DNA of 64,000 bases, taken from Paralithodes platypus (lineage: Eukaryota; Arthropoda; Malacostraca; Decapoda; Lithodidae). Shown here in pieces: positions 44,790-56,763 of the stretch. A program made the position numbers and the translations under genes. The DNA lies in the NCBI GenBank assembly GCA_032716605.1, contig CM064480.1, forward strand, positions 41,714,701 through 41,778,700, written 5' to 3'. A model generated the notes under the pieces. That model was not told where the DNA came from. It worked only from the letters and a program-made list of their open reading frames with translations, and made no database searches. Numbering within the stretch: the stretch's first letter is position 1; the number at the start of each line of letters is the position of its first letter.

Positions 44790-46865
44790 TCAAGGACCGA
44801 TAAAATTATAGCGTTGTAATGTTATCCGGTCGGCCCCCCAGTGAACACGCGCAACCGCCTTACTTACATTGAAACGCCCTAGGCAACGTGCTTTCAAGTC
44901 CTTTATATGTGCTTTCCAGTTGAGATGAGTGTCAAATATTAACCCAAGGAATTTGACCGTAGGAAAGGAGTGGATTTCTTTGGTCTCCATACGTAAGGTT
45001 AAAGACTGACCACGAAGAACCCGAGCATCGTGATGAAAAATCATGGCCTTAGTTTTCTCAGTGGAGAAATGGAACCCGGTGGAAGCAGCCCAGCGATTAA
45101 TATTGTCGAGCGCAATTCCCAGACGACGTTGTATGTGAGCCAGACTAGCGGAGGTGTAATAGATTGCAAAGTCGTCAACATACAGACTATGGGACACCCC
45201 AGATGGGAGACAACCTGTGACACCATCAAGCGCCATTATGAATAAGATGCTGCTGAGGGAACATCCTTGAGGCAGGCCGATGGAAAGCGGCCTGATAGAG
45301 GAGAGCATACCATTGATTTTTACTTGAAAAGTACAATTCGATAAGATATTAATCAAGAATTTCGGCAAAGGGCCACGCATACCAGCGGCATGTAATATCG
45401 CCAATATCCTATACCTCCACGTCGTATCAAATGCTTTGGCAATATCAAAGAACACCGCCGCAGTAGGCTGATGCCGCGAGAAGCCCCGACGGACTTGGTG
45501 TTCCAGTCGCGTAAGGGACTGAAGTGTAGAATGTGCAGGTCTAGAACCATTCTGGAAGGGAGACAAGGGGCAGTTCTTGGTCGCAAAATGTAATAGCCTA
45601 GGGTTCACCATCTTCTCCATTATTTTGCAAAGGCAGGAAGTAAGGACAATAGGACGATAGTTGGTGGGGATACTATGATCTTTTCCCGGTTTAGGAACAG
45701 GGACAGTGTATGCACGTCGCCAATCTTGTGGAATAAAATCATCAATCCAAAATTGATTATACAACTGGAGAAGAAACAATATAGCTCTCTGATGAAGATG
45801 ACGAAGTATAGCATATGAAATTCCATCAGGACCAGGTGTGGAGTCCGAACAGTTGCCTAAGGCATATTCGAATTCAGGCAGAGTAAAAGGGGCATTGTAA
45901 GGATGCGAATCCCCGCCATAGAAATTGAGTGGGCGCGACTCGGTAAGTATCTTGTGGCGGGCGAAAGATGGCGACAGCGAGTGATCGGAGCTGACGAGGG
46001 TAAAGTGATCAGCATGTATTTTAGCAATATCGGTCAGATCCAGTTTGAGTTCCCCAGTGCTTGGCTCTTGCAAAGGCGAAATTGGGGGTCGGGAACGCCT
46101 GCCACTAATAGTGCGAAATTTTGACCAGAGGGTGGAAATTGGTGTGCGGGAAGTGAAACCAGAGATGTATGACCTCCAGGATAGCAGTTTGCTGTGGAGG
46201 ATGGCTCGTTTGGTAAAAGCGCAGACCTTATTATAGAATGTTTTCAGCGAAGTCTTGACTAAGGCGGCATTAATAATACTAAGATACTGGGACGACGTGG
46301 GAGCACCCGAGAGAGTGACCTGCAATGACTTGAATCGTGTTGACAGCACCTTAAGAAGCCTCTCCAAGCGGTGTTTAAACTTGATTAAGAGGGCCAGCTC
46401 AGGGGACCACCAAGGAACCTGACGGGCATGCACAACAGAAGGGGTGAGCGGGATGTGAGCCACATCAACAGAATGCAAAAAGTTGAGAAAATAAAGGTAG
46501 TTTTCAGAAGGTGACGAGAGCGGAGAGAAAACATTGATCCTGGCAGATTCACATTTGAAAGACACCCAATCAGCTTTAGATAAGTTATAATGAGGAAGTT
46601 GTGAGCTAGGGGATTGGTCAATGTAGGTGAGGAGAATCGGATGGTGGTCACTTGAGAAGCGATCATCCACTAAAGACCACTCATAGTGAGAGGCCACAGA
46701 TGCGGAGGCAAGCGAGATATCAATGGCGGAATATGTATCATGTATATGAGATCGGTAAGTGGGGACTCCGAGATTTAGGCAACATAAAGAAGTCTGATTA
46801 ATAATAGACTCAATATGGCGGCCAGGAGTGTCAGTGGAAGGGCAACCCCAGATCGGGGAATGCGT
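44790..46865 (-). pseudogene. Retrotransposon ORF2: endonuclease end and reverse transcriptase
   Basis: The minus-strand frame stays open from the element's truncated 5' end. Motifs: SSDHHPILL (endonuclease), STPGPDGISYAILRHL, WRRAYTVPVPKPGKD, NYRPIVLTSCLCKIMEK, FFDIAKAFDTTWRYRIL (motif A), IGLPQGCSLSSILFIMAL (motif B), SHSLYVDDFAIYY (motif C, catalytic VDD), TKAMIFHHD and VKFLGLIFDTHLNWKAHI (motif E region). The frame is lost near 44800 (after RITLQRYN), where a shift moves the family's continuing LSVLDYGCPIYGTASP into another frame, and a second shift occurs near 44700. Without these shifts ORF2 would run on into RNase H. Confidence 0.9.
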
Positions 46866-46988
46866 AAAAATCTCAAGAATTTTTGTTTTTTCCCCGAGGA
46901 TAAAAATTATATAGCAATGAAGCATATGATGTTTGGAACTCCAAACTAATATTATAAAATTGTTGCCTATATTGTTGCGAATCCTACA

Positions 46989-47898
46989 TATTTACCTAAT
47001 AATTGTATATTCCCGATGATAAAAGATATGAGATAAATAAATTTAGTTCTCTTGTTAATGTTTGCAACATAGTTTAGTAGGATCATTTTAAGTAAATCAT
47101 GTCGTCTTTCATTAATTAGTATACAGTACTTCTTGCAAAGGCATTAGATTCTTCCAGTCAAGTTGTCACTGCCATAACATAACTATTATTGAAAATCTGA
47201 AGCCTTTGCGTTTCCAGGCGTAGTACTGTATTATCGGACCGATATAATACAAGGTCACTGTAAGTAACTGGTGTTCTCTTATACCTGGGGGCTGGCATTA
47301 TATACGTCACCATTAAACTATGAAAAAGATCTCTAGCAAATTGGTATGAACTGCTTTATTTTGTATCCTGGTGCTCAGTGTAATGGATAGATGTATAGGT
47401 GAGTGTACAGATACTCCAATATGTATATTTACCTGTAGTGAAAAGTATTCTACAGTTTATTGAGCGATTCTGCTAAGCTGTTGTAAAATGTTGAAACTTA
47501 CCTGGAATTACATATCTAGAGTCAGCGTTTTTCTCTACTAATTATTATTCTCTGCTTCAAAATTATCATAAGTTGTGTACCAGGTGTTTGTGCAAGTGGC
47601 TTTACAGTTCTGCTCGAATTAACCAGGATACTTTTACGAACTTTACTGAACCTACCTTTATCATATAAAGCGATGTTTTAGTATGGTTTGAAAGATCCAG
47701 AAGATTGTTCCAATTACTTTGTCCAGGTAACATTGAATGGGACTGATTTTGTTAGACAGCCAGTATTATAATTTTAAGTCTTTCTGTTAAAGCTCTAAAT
47801 TCTTATTCCTATGGATACAGAGAATATTACTAACTTTTGTGAATCCAGTCTCTAGGTTCAATACTGCTTATTGGAGAAGGAACATTGTTTGTGATCAT
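46989..47898. other. No gene recognised
   Basis: AT-rich; no repeats or recognisable reading frames noted. Confidence 0.4.
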
Positions 47899-48050
47899 TT
47901 AAGGAGGAGATAGTCGCTTTTTCTGGACCCCCTTCTCCCTCATGTTTAGCATATTAGTTTTGAGATTTTAAGACGTTCGTTCTACGAGTGTCGATTTTAA
48001 GACCCATCGCCCGATTTCTTTGTCAATATTAAGACCTTTTGTGCCATTTA

Positions 48051-50482
48051 CTATGGGTTTCAGAGGCCGTGTTGCATCGTTTTTCGGGAATAACTTATTA
48101 ACAAACAGTTGGATCAGTATCATATTTTGCCAGAGCTTGTTTCACACCGTTCCCTAATTTTCGTCAATATAGTGCATTACCGAAAGTGGAAAACTAAGCC
48201 ACTTGTCCCTGATTCATGAGGTTAAAGTCACACCTGAATGACTAGGAAATGGACAAGGCTACCGTGACATACCTGTGAAACCACCATACCATTATTGCTC
48301 TTCCATCAAACACGGTCGTTATCATCCACCACCCAACCCTACTATCGCCTTTACATTCAGGTTATCTGTCAAATAATCTTGTAAGTGACCCACGAGGTAA
48401 AGCTAACCTTCTTGCAGATATTTTCTCCACCAACTCAACCTTAGATGAAATAAATCAAGATGTCCCTGTACTTAATTTTAATTCGCCTGAAATTCCCTCA
48501 CTTAAGATCCACACCAGACATGTCAAAACTATTTTGCAGAATCTCTCAGTAGATGAGGCTCCTGGTCCAGATGAAATTCCTCCAATAGTACTTAAGAATT
48601 GCTCCTTGGTGCTCGCTCCTGTATTGGCAAAAAAATTCCGTCTGTGTACTCATACCTCATGCTTCCCAGTACCCTGGAAAGAAGCAAACATCCATCCAGT
48701 TCCTAAAAAATGTGCCTCTTCAGATCCATCAAACTACAGACCAATAGCTATAACTTCCACTCTTGGTAAAGTCTTTGAAATTATATTAAATAATCACATA
48801 ATTAAGCATCTTGAGAATAATAAATTAATCAGTGATAGGCAATATGGTTTTAGACGATGTCGATCAACTGCAGACATGCTTTGCCTTCTTACGCATCAAA
48901 TCAACCAAGCTACAGACCAACATGGTGAAACACATACAATAGCACTGGATATATCAAAGGCATTTGATAGAGTCTGGCATCAATCCTTATTGTCGAAGAT
49001 GTCACACTACGGCCTTGCATCATTAGTTCCACTAATTTCTTCTTATCTTCATAACAGAAAAATATGTGTAATGGTAGATGGCCTTTATTCTCAATTTCAC
49101 TCAATAAATGCTGGTGTTCCCCAGGGATCAGTTTTGGCCCCAATTCTGTTCCTCATTCATATCAATGATCTCATATCTACCACTCATAATCCAATACATT
49201 CCTACGCAGATGACTCAACACTCCACAGTTCCTTCACATTTACCAATTCTTTCACCCAACTCGATCTTATAAATTCAAAAATAAACACTGCAATTTCTCT
49301 GAACCAGGACCTTTCTAGAATTAAAGGATGGGGACAAAAGAATCTAGTTTCCTTTAATGCACAGAAAACCAAGTACATTCAATTTTCTAACCGACAGAAT
49401 CTCACTGACTCCCATATATTTTTTAATGATGTAAATATTCCCACTTCCCCTAGTATTGACATTCTCGGTGTAACATTAACTACTAACTTGAGCTGAACAC
49501 ATTATGTTAGAAGCATTGCTAAGAATGCCTCTAAAAAACTGGGACTCCTGTACAGAGTTCGAGAATTCTTCACTGACGAGCAGTTGGCCGTGATATATAA
49601 AAGTCATGTGCGTTCTCAGATGAATTACTGTTCACCTCTGTGGGGTGGAAGTGGAGTGGTTGCATTGAGGCAGTTGGACAAAATTCAAAATAAAGCTATT
49701 AGATTAATCAATAACCCTGCAATCACACAGGACCTTCCTACATTATCCATACGAAGAAACGTTGCATCCCTTGCATTATTCTACAGATATTTTCACAGCA
49801 ATTGTTCCGAGGAACTTGTTTCAATTGTGCCGCCTCTCCACATCTTTCCCCGTAGAACTAGGGCAACTGAGAGCACCCATGAATTTACACTTTCTCCTCC
49901 ACAATGCAGAACTTCTGCTTATCAGAATTCATTTATCCCCAGAGCTACTACTCTTTGGAATTCACTTCCCTCGAATTGCTTTCCACAAACTTACAATCTA
50001 CAAATGTTTAAATCCAGTTGTTACAAACATTTTATGAATGGAGGATGCATTTAGGCACATGGACCTTTTTGTTTTATCTGTGTTTTTCCTTCCTCCGTTC
50101 ATTGTCTCTTAAAAAAAAAAAAAAAAAAAAATACAAAAATAACTTATTTTTTCATAATATTATTTGATAGTGACAGATAACCTGAATGTAAAGGCGATAG
50201 TAGGGTTGAGTGGTGGGTGATAACGACCGTGTTTGATGGAAGAGCAATAATGGTTTGGTGGTATGTCACAGTAGCCTTTTCTGTTTCCTAGTCATTCAGG
50301 TGTGACTTTGACCTCATGATTCAGGGACAAGTGGCTTAATTCTCAACTAATGGTAATGCACTATAATGACGAAAATTAGGGGACGGTGTGAAACAAGCTC
50401 TGGCAAAATATCATACTAATCCAACTGTTTGTAAATAAGCTATTCCCGAAAAACGATGCCACACGGTCTCTGAAACCCATAG
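48051..50482. mobile_element. Tc1/mariner-type inverted-repeat element (TA target), carrying a retrotransposon
   Basis: Arms of about 326 bp (48051-48377 and 50158-50482) are reverse complements, from CTATGGGTTTCAGAGGCCG at the outside to TCTGTCAAATAAT inside. TA flanks both ends (48049-48050 and 50483-50484), and the host MITE sequence proves a single TA was present before. A TA duplication fits Tc1/mariner-like transposition. No transposase remains; the interior is a non-LTR element. Confidence 0.8.
48378..50131 (+). pseudogene. Jockey/CR1-like reverse transcriptase, one nonsense codon
   Basis: The open plus-strand frame starts at the inner end of the inverted repeat with VSDPRGKANLLADIFSTNST and runs through DEAPGPDEIPPIVLKNC, WKEANIHPVPKK, SNYRPIAITSTLGKVFE, ALDISKAFDRVWHQSLL (motif A), NAGVPQGSVLAPILFLI (motif B), HSYADDSTLHSSF (motif C, catalytic ADD) and a motif-E region. 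At 49494-49496 a TGA replaces the expected Trp of LSWTHYV-type sequences; the same frame then continues as HYVRSIAKNASKKLGLLYRV to the C-terminal end at 50054. A 21-bp A-run (50111-50131) marks the 3' end. The endonuclease is absent (5' truncation). One stop and an otherwise intact frame suggest a relatively recent copy. Confidence 0.9.
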
Positions 50483-50694
50483 TAGGTGTCAATTTTTTCC
50501 TGGCGAGCGACATCGAGCCTGTAAATTTAGAAGGAATTGGCCGAGACATATTTCTACCGAAAAATTTACAAATTTATCTTGAAAGGGAGTCTAAGGGGTG
50601 TTATTTTAAGCTTGATGGAGGTCTAGCGAGGAAACTCAAAAATATATTAATATATATAAATACATAGACCGAAAAACAAGCTCTACCCCCTTAA

Positions 50695-51439
50695 TTAGGG
50701 TAGTATCATTGTGTAATCACAAGACCACGAATATACTGTATATGTTAATATAATATTCCGGTTCATTCCATTGCGCTCGTAATGAACCTGATTGCAACCC
50801 AGTCTGGATAAGGAAACTGAAATAAGGCAAATAAATATGGTCCATGTGTGAAGTTGTGAGTTTAAAAGTAGGAAATTCCACAATTTGTGCCAATAATGAA
50901 AATAATCCCATGCATGGGTGAAGAATTTATAGCCTAATCAGGTTAAGCAATTGTTTCGTCCAAAATCAAAATATATAGATTGGTAGAGTAGGATATATTA
51001 TAATTTGTGAACATTATAATGAGTGATGATTGAGTAAAATATATTCCATCAACTATCACCATTATGACCCAATTTATGTTAGAAAGCCATAAGGCAAAGA
51101 ATTAGGTCCAGTAGCCCACTTTAGAATTGTATGTATAATATAACTGAATTATGTAGAATGCAGACAGTGAATTTTCGGAACTTTTGCAGGACATTTGCTA
51201 AAGTTTTGTAAGAATAAGTTACAGAGTTTTAAACAAAAATAAATGTATAACGTACTGTATATACAGTTAAATATGTACTGTAAATGAAACTTTTAAATAG
51301 AGCTCACATGAGAATTAATATTATCTAATTGTATTTAATCATGTTTTTTTTCTTATCCTTCGGGTCATACAATGATTGACGTAAGCTACCTCTACAGTAA
51401 TGTTAGGTAGTTAAGCCATTACAAATACTAACAATACAT
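50695..51439. other. No gene recognised
   Basis: AT-rich; no repeats noted. Confidence 0.4.
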
Positions 51440-52430
51440 TTTGTTACACTCTCAGATCTACTTCATCATTCTTCTGCCCTCATCCTCTCCATATGCCCAA
51501 ACCACTTTCTCAAGTGTAGGTCTACTGGATTTTGCCATTTCTCCCCTTGTCGTTTTTCATATCCAGCACGTCCACCCGCCTTTGTTGTCTGGTATTCAGG
51601 GCACATGCCTCACATCCATACAGAACTGTTTGGCGTACTATTCCTTCTGATACTTCCATATTCACTTGCATAGACAGATATCTATTTCAACACACATTCC
51701 TCAAGGCCCCAATATCATTGCTTCCTCTCCCACCCTGTGGTCAACTTTGCACCCTCCACTCGGTGTGATAGCGCTCCCCCTGAGATGGGGTTGTCTCTGG
51801 TGTTCTTTTGTTTGTTCGTCCCTACCTGACTCTGGCTCGGTAGTTTTCCCCCTGGTATCTGAAAGGGGTGTTTCCGGGTGGATGGGCCTCGATAGCCTTG
51901 GCGGGCAACCCATCTAGGGGAATAAACCCTAAACAAATTAACGATGGGCGACACACTAATCGGTGCTACTTGCAGGTGGCGATCTTTATAACAGGTATAA
52001 CAGGTAACAAGTTCCCATTGCTGCTATGTCCACTGCCAAATATCTGAACATTTCCACCAATTTGTTCAAATTGCTCCCAATTTAAGGATATTTCAATCTA
52101 TGCAGATCCCCATTTCTAATGCATCTTACAAAAATACTCTTTGCTTCTTTCATGTTCAACCTTCTCATATTACATGCCACTCCACACTCTGACACCAATC
52201 TTTGCAGCTTTACCCTTGAGTTTGCAGCCAGGGTCGCATCATCTGCAAACAATAACTAGCTCACTTCCCATCCCCCACTCCCAACCCCCACAATGCCCCT
52301 AACTATGGACCCTCTGTCCATAGTCCTTGCTTTCACCTCCATCACTACTCCCTCAATTATTTAAACAGTCATGGCAACATCACACAATCCTGCTGTAAAC
52401 CTACTCTTATTTTTAAATTTTCATATTCTT
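51440..52430 (-). mobile_element. Second RTE-like family, decayed RT fragment
   Basis: On the minus strand, AGLCDVAM and then a diverged LFADDATLAANSRV (motif C, near 52240) are followed by RLVSECGVACNMRRLNMKEA, a motif-E-like region, and at 51500-51640 by YGCEACALNTRQQRRVDVLDM, the YGCExW-type region of the RT tail. Residues differ clearly from the main RTE family in this window, so it is another family. A block at about 51740-52000 (GATGGGCCTCGATAGCC, GGGTTGTCTCTGG) does not fit the RT alignment and looks inserted. Numerous stops. Confidence 0.7.
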
Positions 52431-52432
52431 CC

Positions 52433-53230
<798 letters not shown>

Positions 53231-53255
53231 GATTAGGTTAGGTTAGGTTAGGTTA
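53231..53255. repeat. Short interstitial TTAGG repeat
   Basis: Five TTAGG units, the first with one change. Confidence 0.85.
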
Positions 53256-53599
53256 AAGATATTGTTCAATGTTTCTTAATAAATAGGCATCTGCAAAGAA
53301 AAAAAAAAACAGTTCTCCCGCTACACAGGATCTTACCAAGAATATTTGTTAACGAGGTGAACTATATGCTTAACTTCGTCTGTCTCGGATTAGAACATGA
53401 AATATTAAGGTGTCTTGCTAGCTTTCGGATATGATGCAAACAATTAATATACTTTTGTACATATAATTATTTAGACTTTATTGTCAATCAATGTTTAATT
53501 ATATACAGTTTATTTTTATGAACAACTGTGAGTCTTAAGCACTATTATGCATAAATCAATGGGTAGGGTTCAGTCTGCTTCGAAGCAGTAGACTTTGGC

Positions 53600-53915
53600 T
53601 GCATTTGAAAGATTGTTTTTTGTTTTCCTATGTGAGTGAGGGAGATAACAGGCAGAATTATGTAAAAACTGTAATATTTGCAGACCAAATAAAATGTTTT
53701 CAGTTTCAGTTTCAGTTTCAAAAAAACTGCCTGTGACGAGTGCCTCCCCCAGAGTTGAAAGAGTGACAGGACCAACATCAAGGGACGTTCGAGCCAAAAT
53801 GCCTGGACACACAGAGTTTGATGTAATTTAAGTCATAGAAAGAAGGAAATACTGATTCTGGGAGAGAGTTCCAGACCTCAGCTGTTGAATAGAAGAGAGA
53901 TTGATAATAACGTCT
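53600..53915 (-). mobile_element. Jockey/CR1-like 3' end fragment
   Basis: On the minus strand, CPGILARTSLDVGPVTLSTL and EEAL-like sequence, then a THIGKQKT-type end, matching the 3' ends at 21400-21520 and 63590-63715. Upstream on that strand, CTCTGGAACTCTCTCCCAGA is also shared. An internal TTTCAG microsatellite has expanded near 53700. Confidence 0.8.
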
Positions 53916-53924
53916 CACTCTCAC

Positions 53925-54170
53925 AAGGTACTGGAGTTCTCGTAAAGGGGCTCCAATTCTGAAGCTATCTTGACTTTCAGTGTGCTGGCTGAATAATCCA
54001 CTAGGGTTGATAGCCTCTCAAGGGACTGGGGTTTTTGAAAAGAGGCATGAGTCCTGCCCTTTTCTTGACTTACAGTGTGCTGGCTTACTAATCTAGAAGG
54101 GTTGATAGCCTCTGAAGTCCTATTTTAACTAAGAGAGCCTCTGAAGTCCTAATCTAACTAACTAATTAGC
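53925..54170. repeat. Tandem copies of a ~100-bp repeat
   Basis: Two diverged copies containing CAGTGTGCTGGCT, GGGTTGATAGCCTCT and a short AAGTCCTATTTTAACTAA-like end, related to 52695-52800. Function unknown. Confidence 0.65.
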
Positions 54171-54299
54171 CTCTCACAGAGCCGTGGACAAGCAGCAGCT
54201 CTGTCCGCATATGCTGTATGATGATGTCCTATTTGTTGATCACTTTGACTGCGACACCTCTTTACGAGTCGTAGTTTCTAACTACATGTTAAGCAGTGG

Positions 54300-54967
54300 T
54301 TAAGTACACCCATTCATAAAAGAAAGGTACCCCCCTGATCGAGAGATCTGAAGCCTCATGCTATTTAGTTGTGGTAACACTGGCCCTGAACCATCGACGT
54401 CACGAAAGTGGGTGGTGACTGTGAGAGGGAGTAGGGAGCTGATCTGAACGAAGCAATGCTTCACTTCGCATTGAAAATCGTTTTGCTACTTCTCTCTCTC
54501 TCTCTCGGAAAGGACGTCCTTCCTAGAGTCTTTGAAACATTTTTAAAAATAGATCTGACATAAGACGTCCATCTGAAATTGGCATACTCCAAGGATATCA
54601 CTATTCGGAAAAATTGCCAAATTGTTATTATTTGAAAATTAGCCTATGTAGGATTCAGATGGAATATGTCTATTAGAAAACTGAATGTAATTAGTTTATA
54701 GAAAGATAGACAGACATATAGATAGATGTAGATATATAAATATATATGTGGATATGAGAGAGAGAGAGAGAGAGAGAGATAATTGGCAAAACGATTTTCA
54801 ATGCGAAGTGAAGCATTGCTTCGTTCAGATCAGCTCCCTTCTCCCTCCCTCCACCCACTTACCCATGGTTTAGTGCCAGTGTTACCACAACTAAATAGCA
54901 TGAGGCTTCAGATCTCTCGGTCAGGGGGGTACCTTTCTTTTATGAATGGGTGTACTTTTTTTGTTAA
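54300..54967. mobile_element. Large foldback element, possibly TTAA-flanked
   Basis: Arms of about 200 bp (54304-54507, 54757-54955) are reverse complements: GTACACCCATTCATAAAAGA outside, GCATTGAAAATCGTTTTGC inside, bordered internally by TC/GA microsatellites that also pair. TTAA lies just outside on the left and ten bases out on the right, so TTAA duplication is possible but not proven. No ORF with known motifs. Confidence 0.75.
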
Positions 54968-56646
54968 TGGCCTTTACAACATGTATTGTCATGAGTAAGT
55001 TAAATACAATATATGGGTAACCGGTAGTTCATTTACAGTTCGCCTACACACACTCCGCCATACTATAATACAATTTATAAAGAAAAATGACACCTCTACT
55101 CAAATTTTTGAACTTTAATATCGTAAGAAAAAATTAATTACGGGATATTGGATTCTGAACTTAAAATAATTAGGGTTTTGGCTGTTTTGGCGCCGACGTC
55201 AGAACGTAGTGGATATCAAATCGAATTGAAGCCCAGGGACTCGTGAAAATGCGGCCCAGTACACACTATCCAAACAACCTTATTCGTAGTGACTGAATTT
55301 GAGAAGATTATAATTACGTTAAGATAATAAAAAACAAAGTTTAATGTGATAAAATAAATACCTGAACCAATTGGAGTTGAAACTGTAATGAATTTATCCT
55401 TATTTTTCATGTTTTTTCATCCAGATTTTGAGAAGTGCGTGTTTTCATGGTCTTAGTTATAATTCCAATGTGGGATGCACGATGGGTTGAGGAGGGGGGG
55501 GGGGGGGTATTTGCCCCCCCTCACCATCCCCATGAATTATTGAAATCGTCATCTATGTTGCCAGCAGTAAATATCGATTATACTGCATAAAGAAGGCATT
55601 CGTAAACAGTGAGGATGTCCGAAAGAGCTCAGAGATTGATTAGAATGGGCGTTGTTTCTCTTAATATCGGGTTTTATAAATGTGATCAAAATTATTCTCC
55701 CACAGTGGATTATAGTACAGTATAAGGATTCCATAGACCTACATTGTCCCTAATAAATTATGTATAATAAGGCTGCGAGCCTATTCCCTATAATTATAAT
55801 TTATTTTATTTTATCTAACTATCCGTTGCATTCATATCTTCATTGAAATAACATTATTGAATGCACATTAGAAATACTTGTTTATAGTATATTTTATAAA
55901 TCTTCCCTTCTTGTCACAGCGAACCCATCTAAGCAGTTAGTGACGCATATGCCGCACAACAGATGGCGCTCAAAGAGTGGAACTCGTCAACATTTATGGC
56001 CCTTCGATCACCCCCCAGTTTCCTTTCTTTTATATGAGATCGGGGAGGGGGTGGGGGAAGGGGAGTGAGGAAACTATTAAGGGGGAAGGAAGAGTAGGGA
56101 GACCTGGCCGGGGTTACAGAGAACTTGGGGAACAGTAGCGGAAGTATCTATATCAGAATGTGTGTGTGTGTATTTGCGTGCTAGCGCTTTCCTCATTTGT
56201 GTAGCGATTGTGCAGCCCTTAAAATTATCAATTACTTCAAGATAGGCTACCGTATTATATGAAAAAGTTGAATTTGTAGATACCATTTATTGATCAGGAA
56301 AAAGGATCTGCGATACTTACCATACAAATACGCGAAAGAGCAAGATGTGTGGAAAGAAGTGCACGTACTAAAATTATTAATACAAATGTGGTGGGCAAAG
56401 ACGGAATTGGAGTGGGTCTGATTGAATATGAGTAAGCAAGGCATCTTGCGTTGAACCAAACTGGTTGGCGAGATTTCTAATTAGATTAACATTAATAACG
56501 ATGATACCGCCTATGGCTACTTCACTAACAGTGGTTCGGCTTACAAGATACTGGGTCAGGAAACTAAGCTTATTCAGCAGCTTGCCCTCCTATCATCCCT
56601 ATGAACCTGTGAAGTACCTCGAGGTAAGCAAGTGAGGATCCTTTTT
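54968..56646. other. No gene recognised
   Basis: Includes a G-run facing a C-run near 55490-55520 that could form a hairpin, and a short GT run near 56160. Small ORFs show no motifs. Confidence 0.4.
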
Positions 56647-56760
56647 GGTCAATATTTACGAGTCACACCACAGCTGGGATCTCATTTTTAACGGTAGTTT
56701 TGGTTCCTATCATTCTATGCTTCATTGCTATATACTTTTTATCCACCAGATTTTTTTTTT
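56647..56760. mobile_element. Left arm of a hAT-like foldback MITE
   Basis: GGTCAATATTTACGAGTCAC through TTTTTATCCACCAGA matches the left arm of the complete element at 58137-58545. The matching right arm was not found; the element is cut by the insertion that starts at 56764. Confidence 0.75.
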
Positions 56761-56763
56761 TTA

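Larger units (their letters stand above)
43318..46865 (-). mobile_element. RNase H-bearing non-LTR retrotransposon (I-like), 5'-truncated
   Basis: A 13-bp duplication, AAAAATCTCAAGA, flanks it (43305-43317 and 46866-46878), showing a single insertion event of about 3.5 kb. On the minus strand it begins within the endonuclease (the SDHHPILLTY motif near 46640 is intact), runs through a complete RT and a separate RNase H, and ends in a short 3' UTR. The 5' ORF and most of the endonuclease are missing, as is usual for target-primed insertions. RT plus RNase H order suggests the I group; this is an inference from domain order and motifs. Confidence 0.9.
43018..46988. mobile_element. Foldback element with TTAGG-like core, split by a retrotransposon
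   Basis: The left arm (43018-about 43140: GGATTAGCAACAATATAGG, TGCTTCATTGCTATAT, TTTATCCTCGGGAAAAAC) and right arm (46866-46988) are reverse complements. Between the left arm and the insertion lies a telomere-like centre (43189-43262) with CCTAACCTAACC facing GGTTAGGTT around AACCCCCAAATACATTT, then an A-run. The element at 58137-58545 has the same centre and inner arms, and is uninterrupted. The right arm is split by the retrotransposon at 43318-46865. Confidence 0.8.
47899..50694. mobile_element. TTAA MITE family A, split by a nested insertion
   Basis: The left part (47899-48050) starts TTAAGGAGGAGATAGTCGC and runs to GTGCCATTTA. The right part (50483-50694) resumes at TAGGTGTCAATTTTTTCCTG and ends CTCTACCCCCTTAA. 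Joined, these reproduce the uninterrupted copy at 35363-35719 (GTGCCATTTAGGTGTCG), so the intervening 2.4 kb is an insertion at a TA. Confidence 0.88.
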
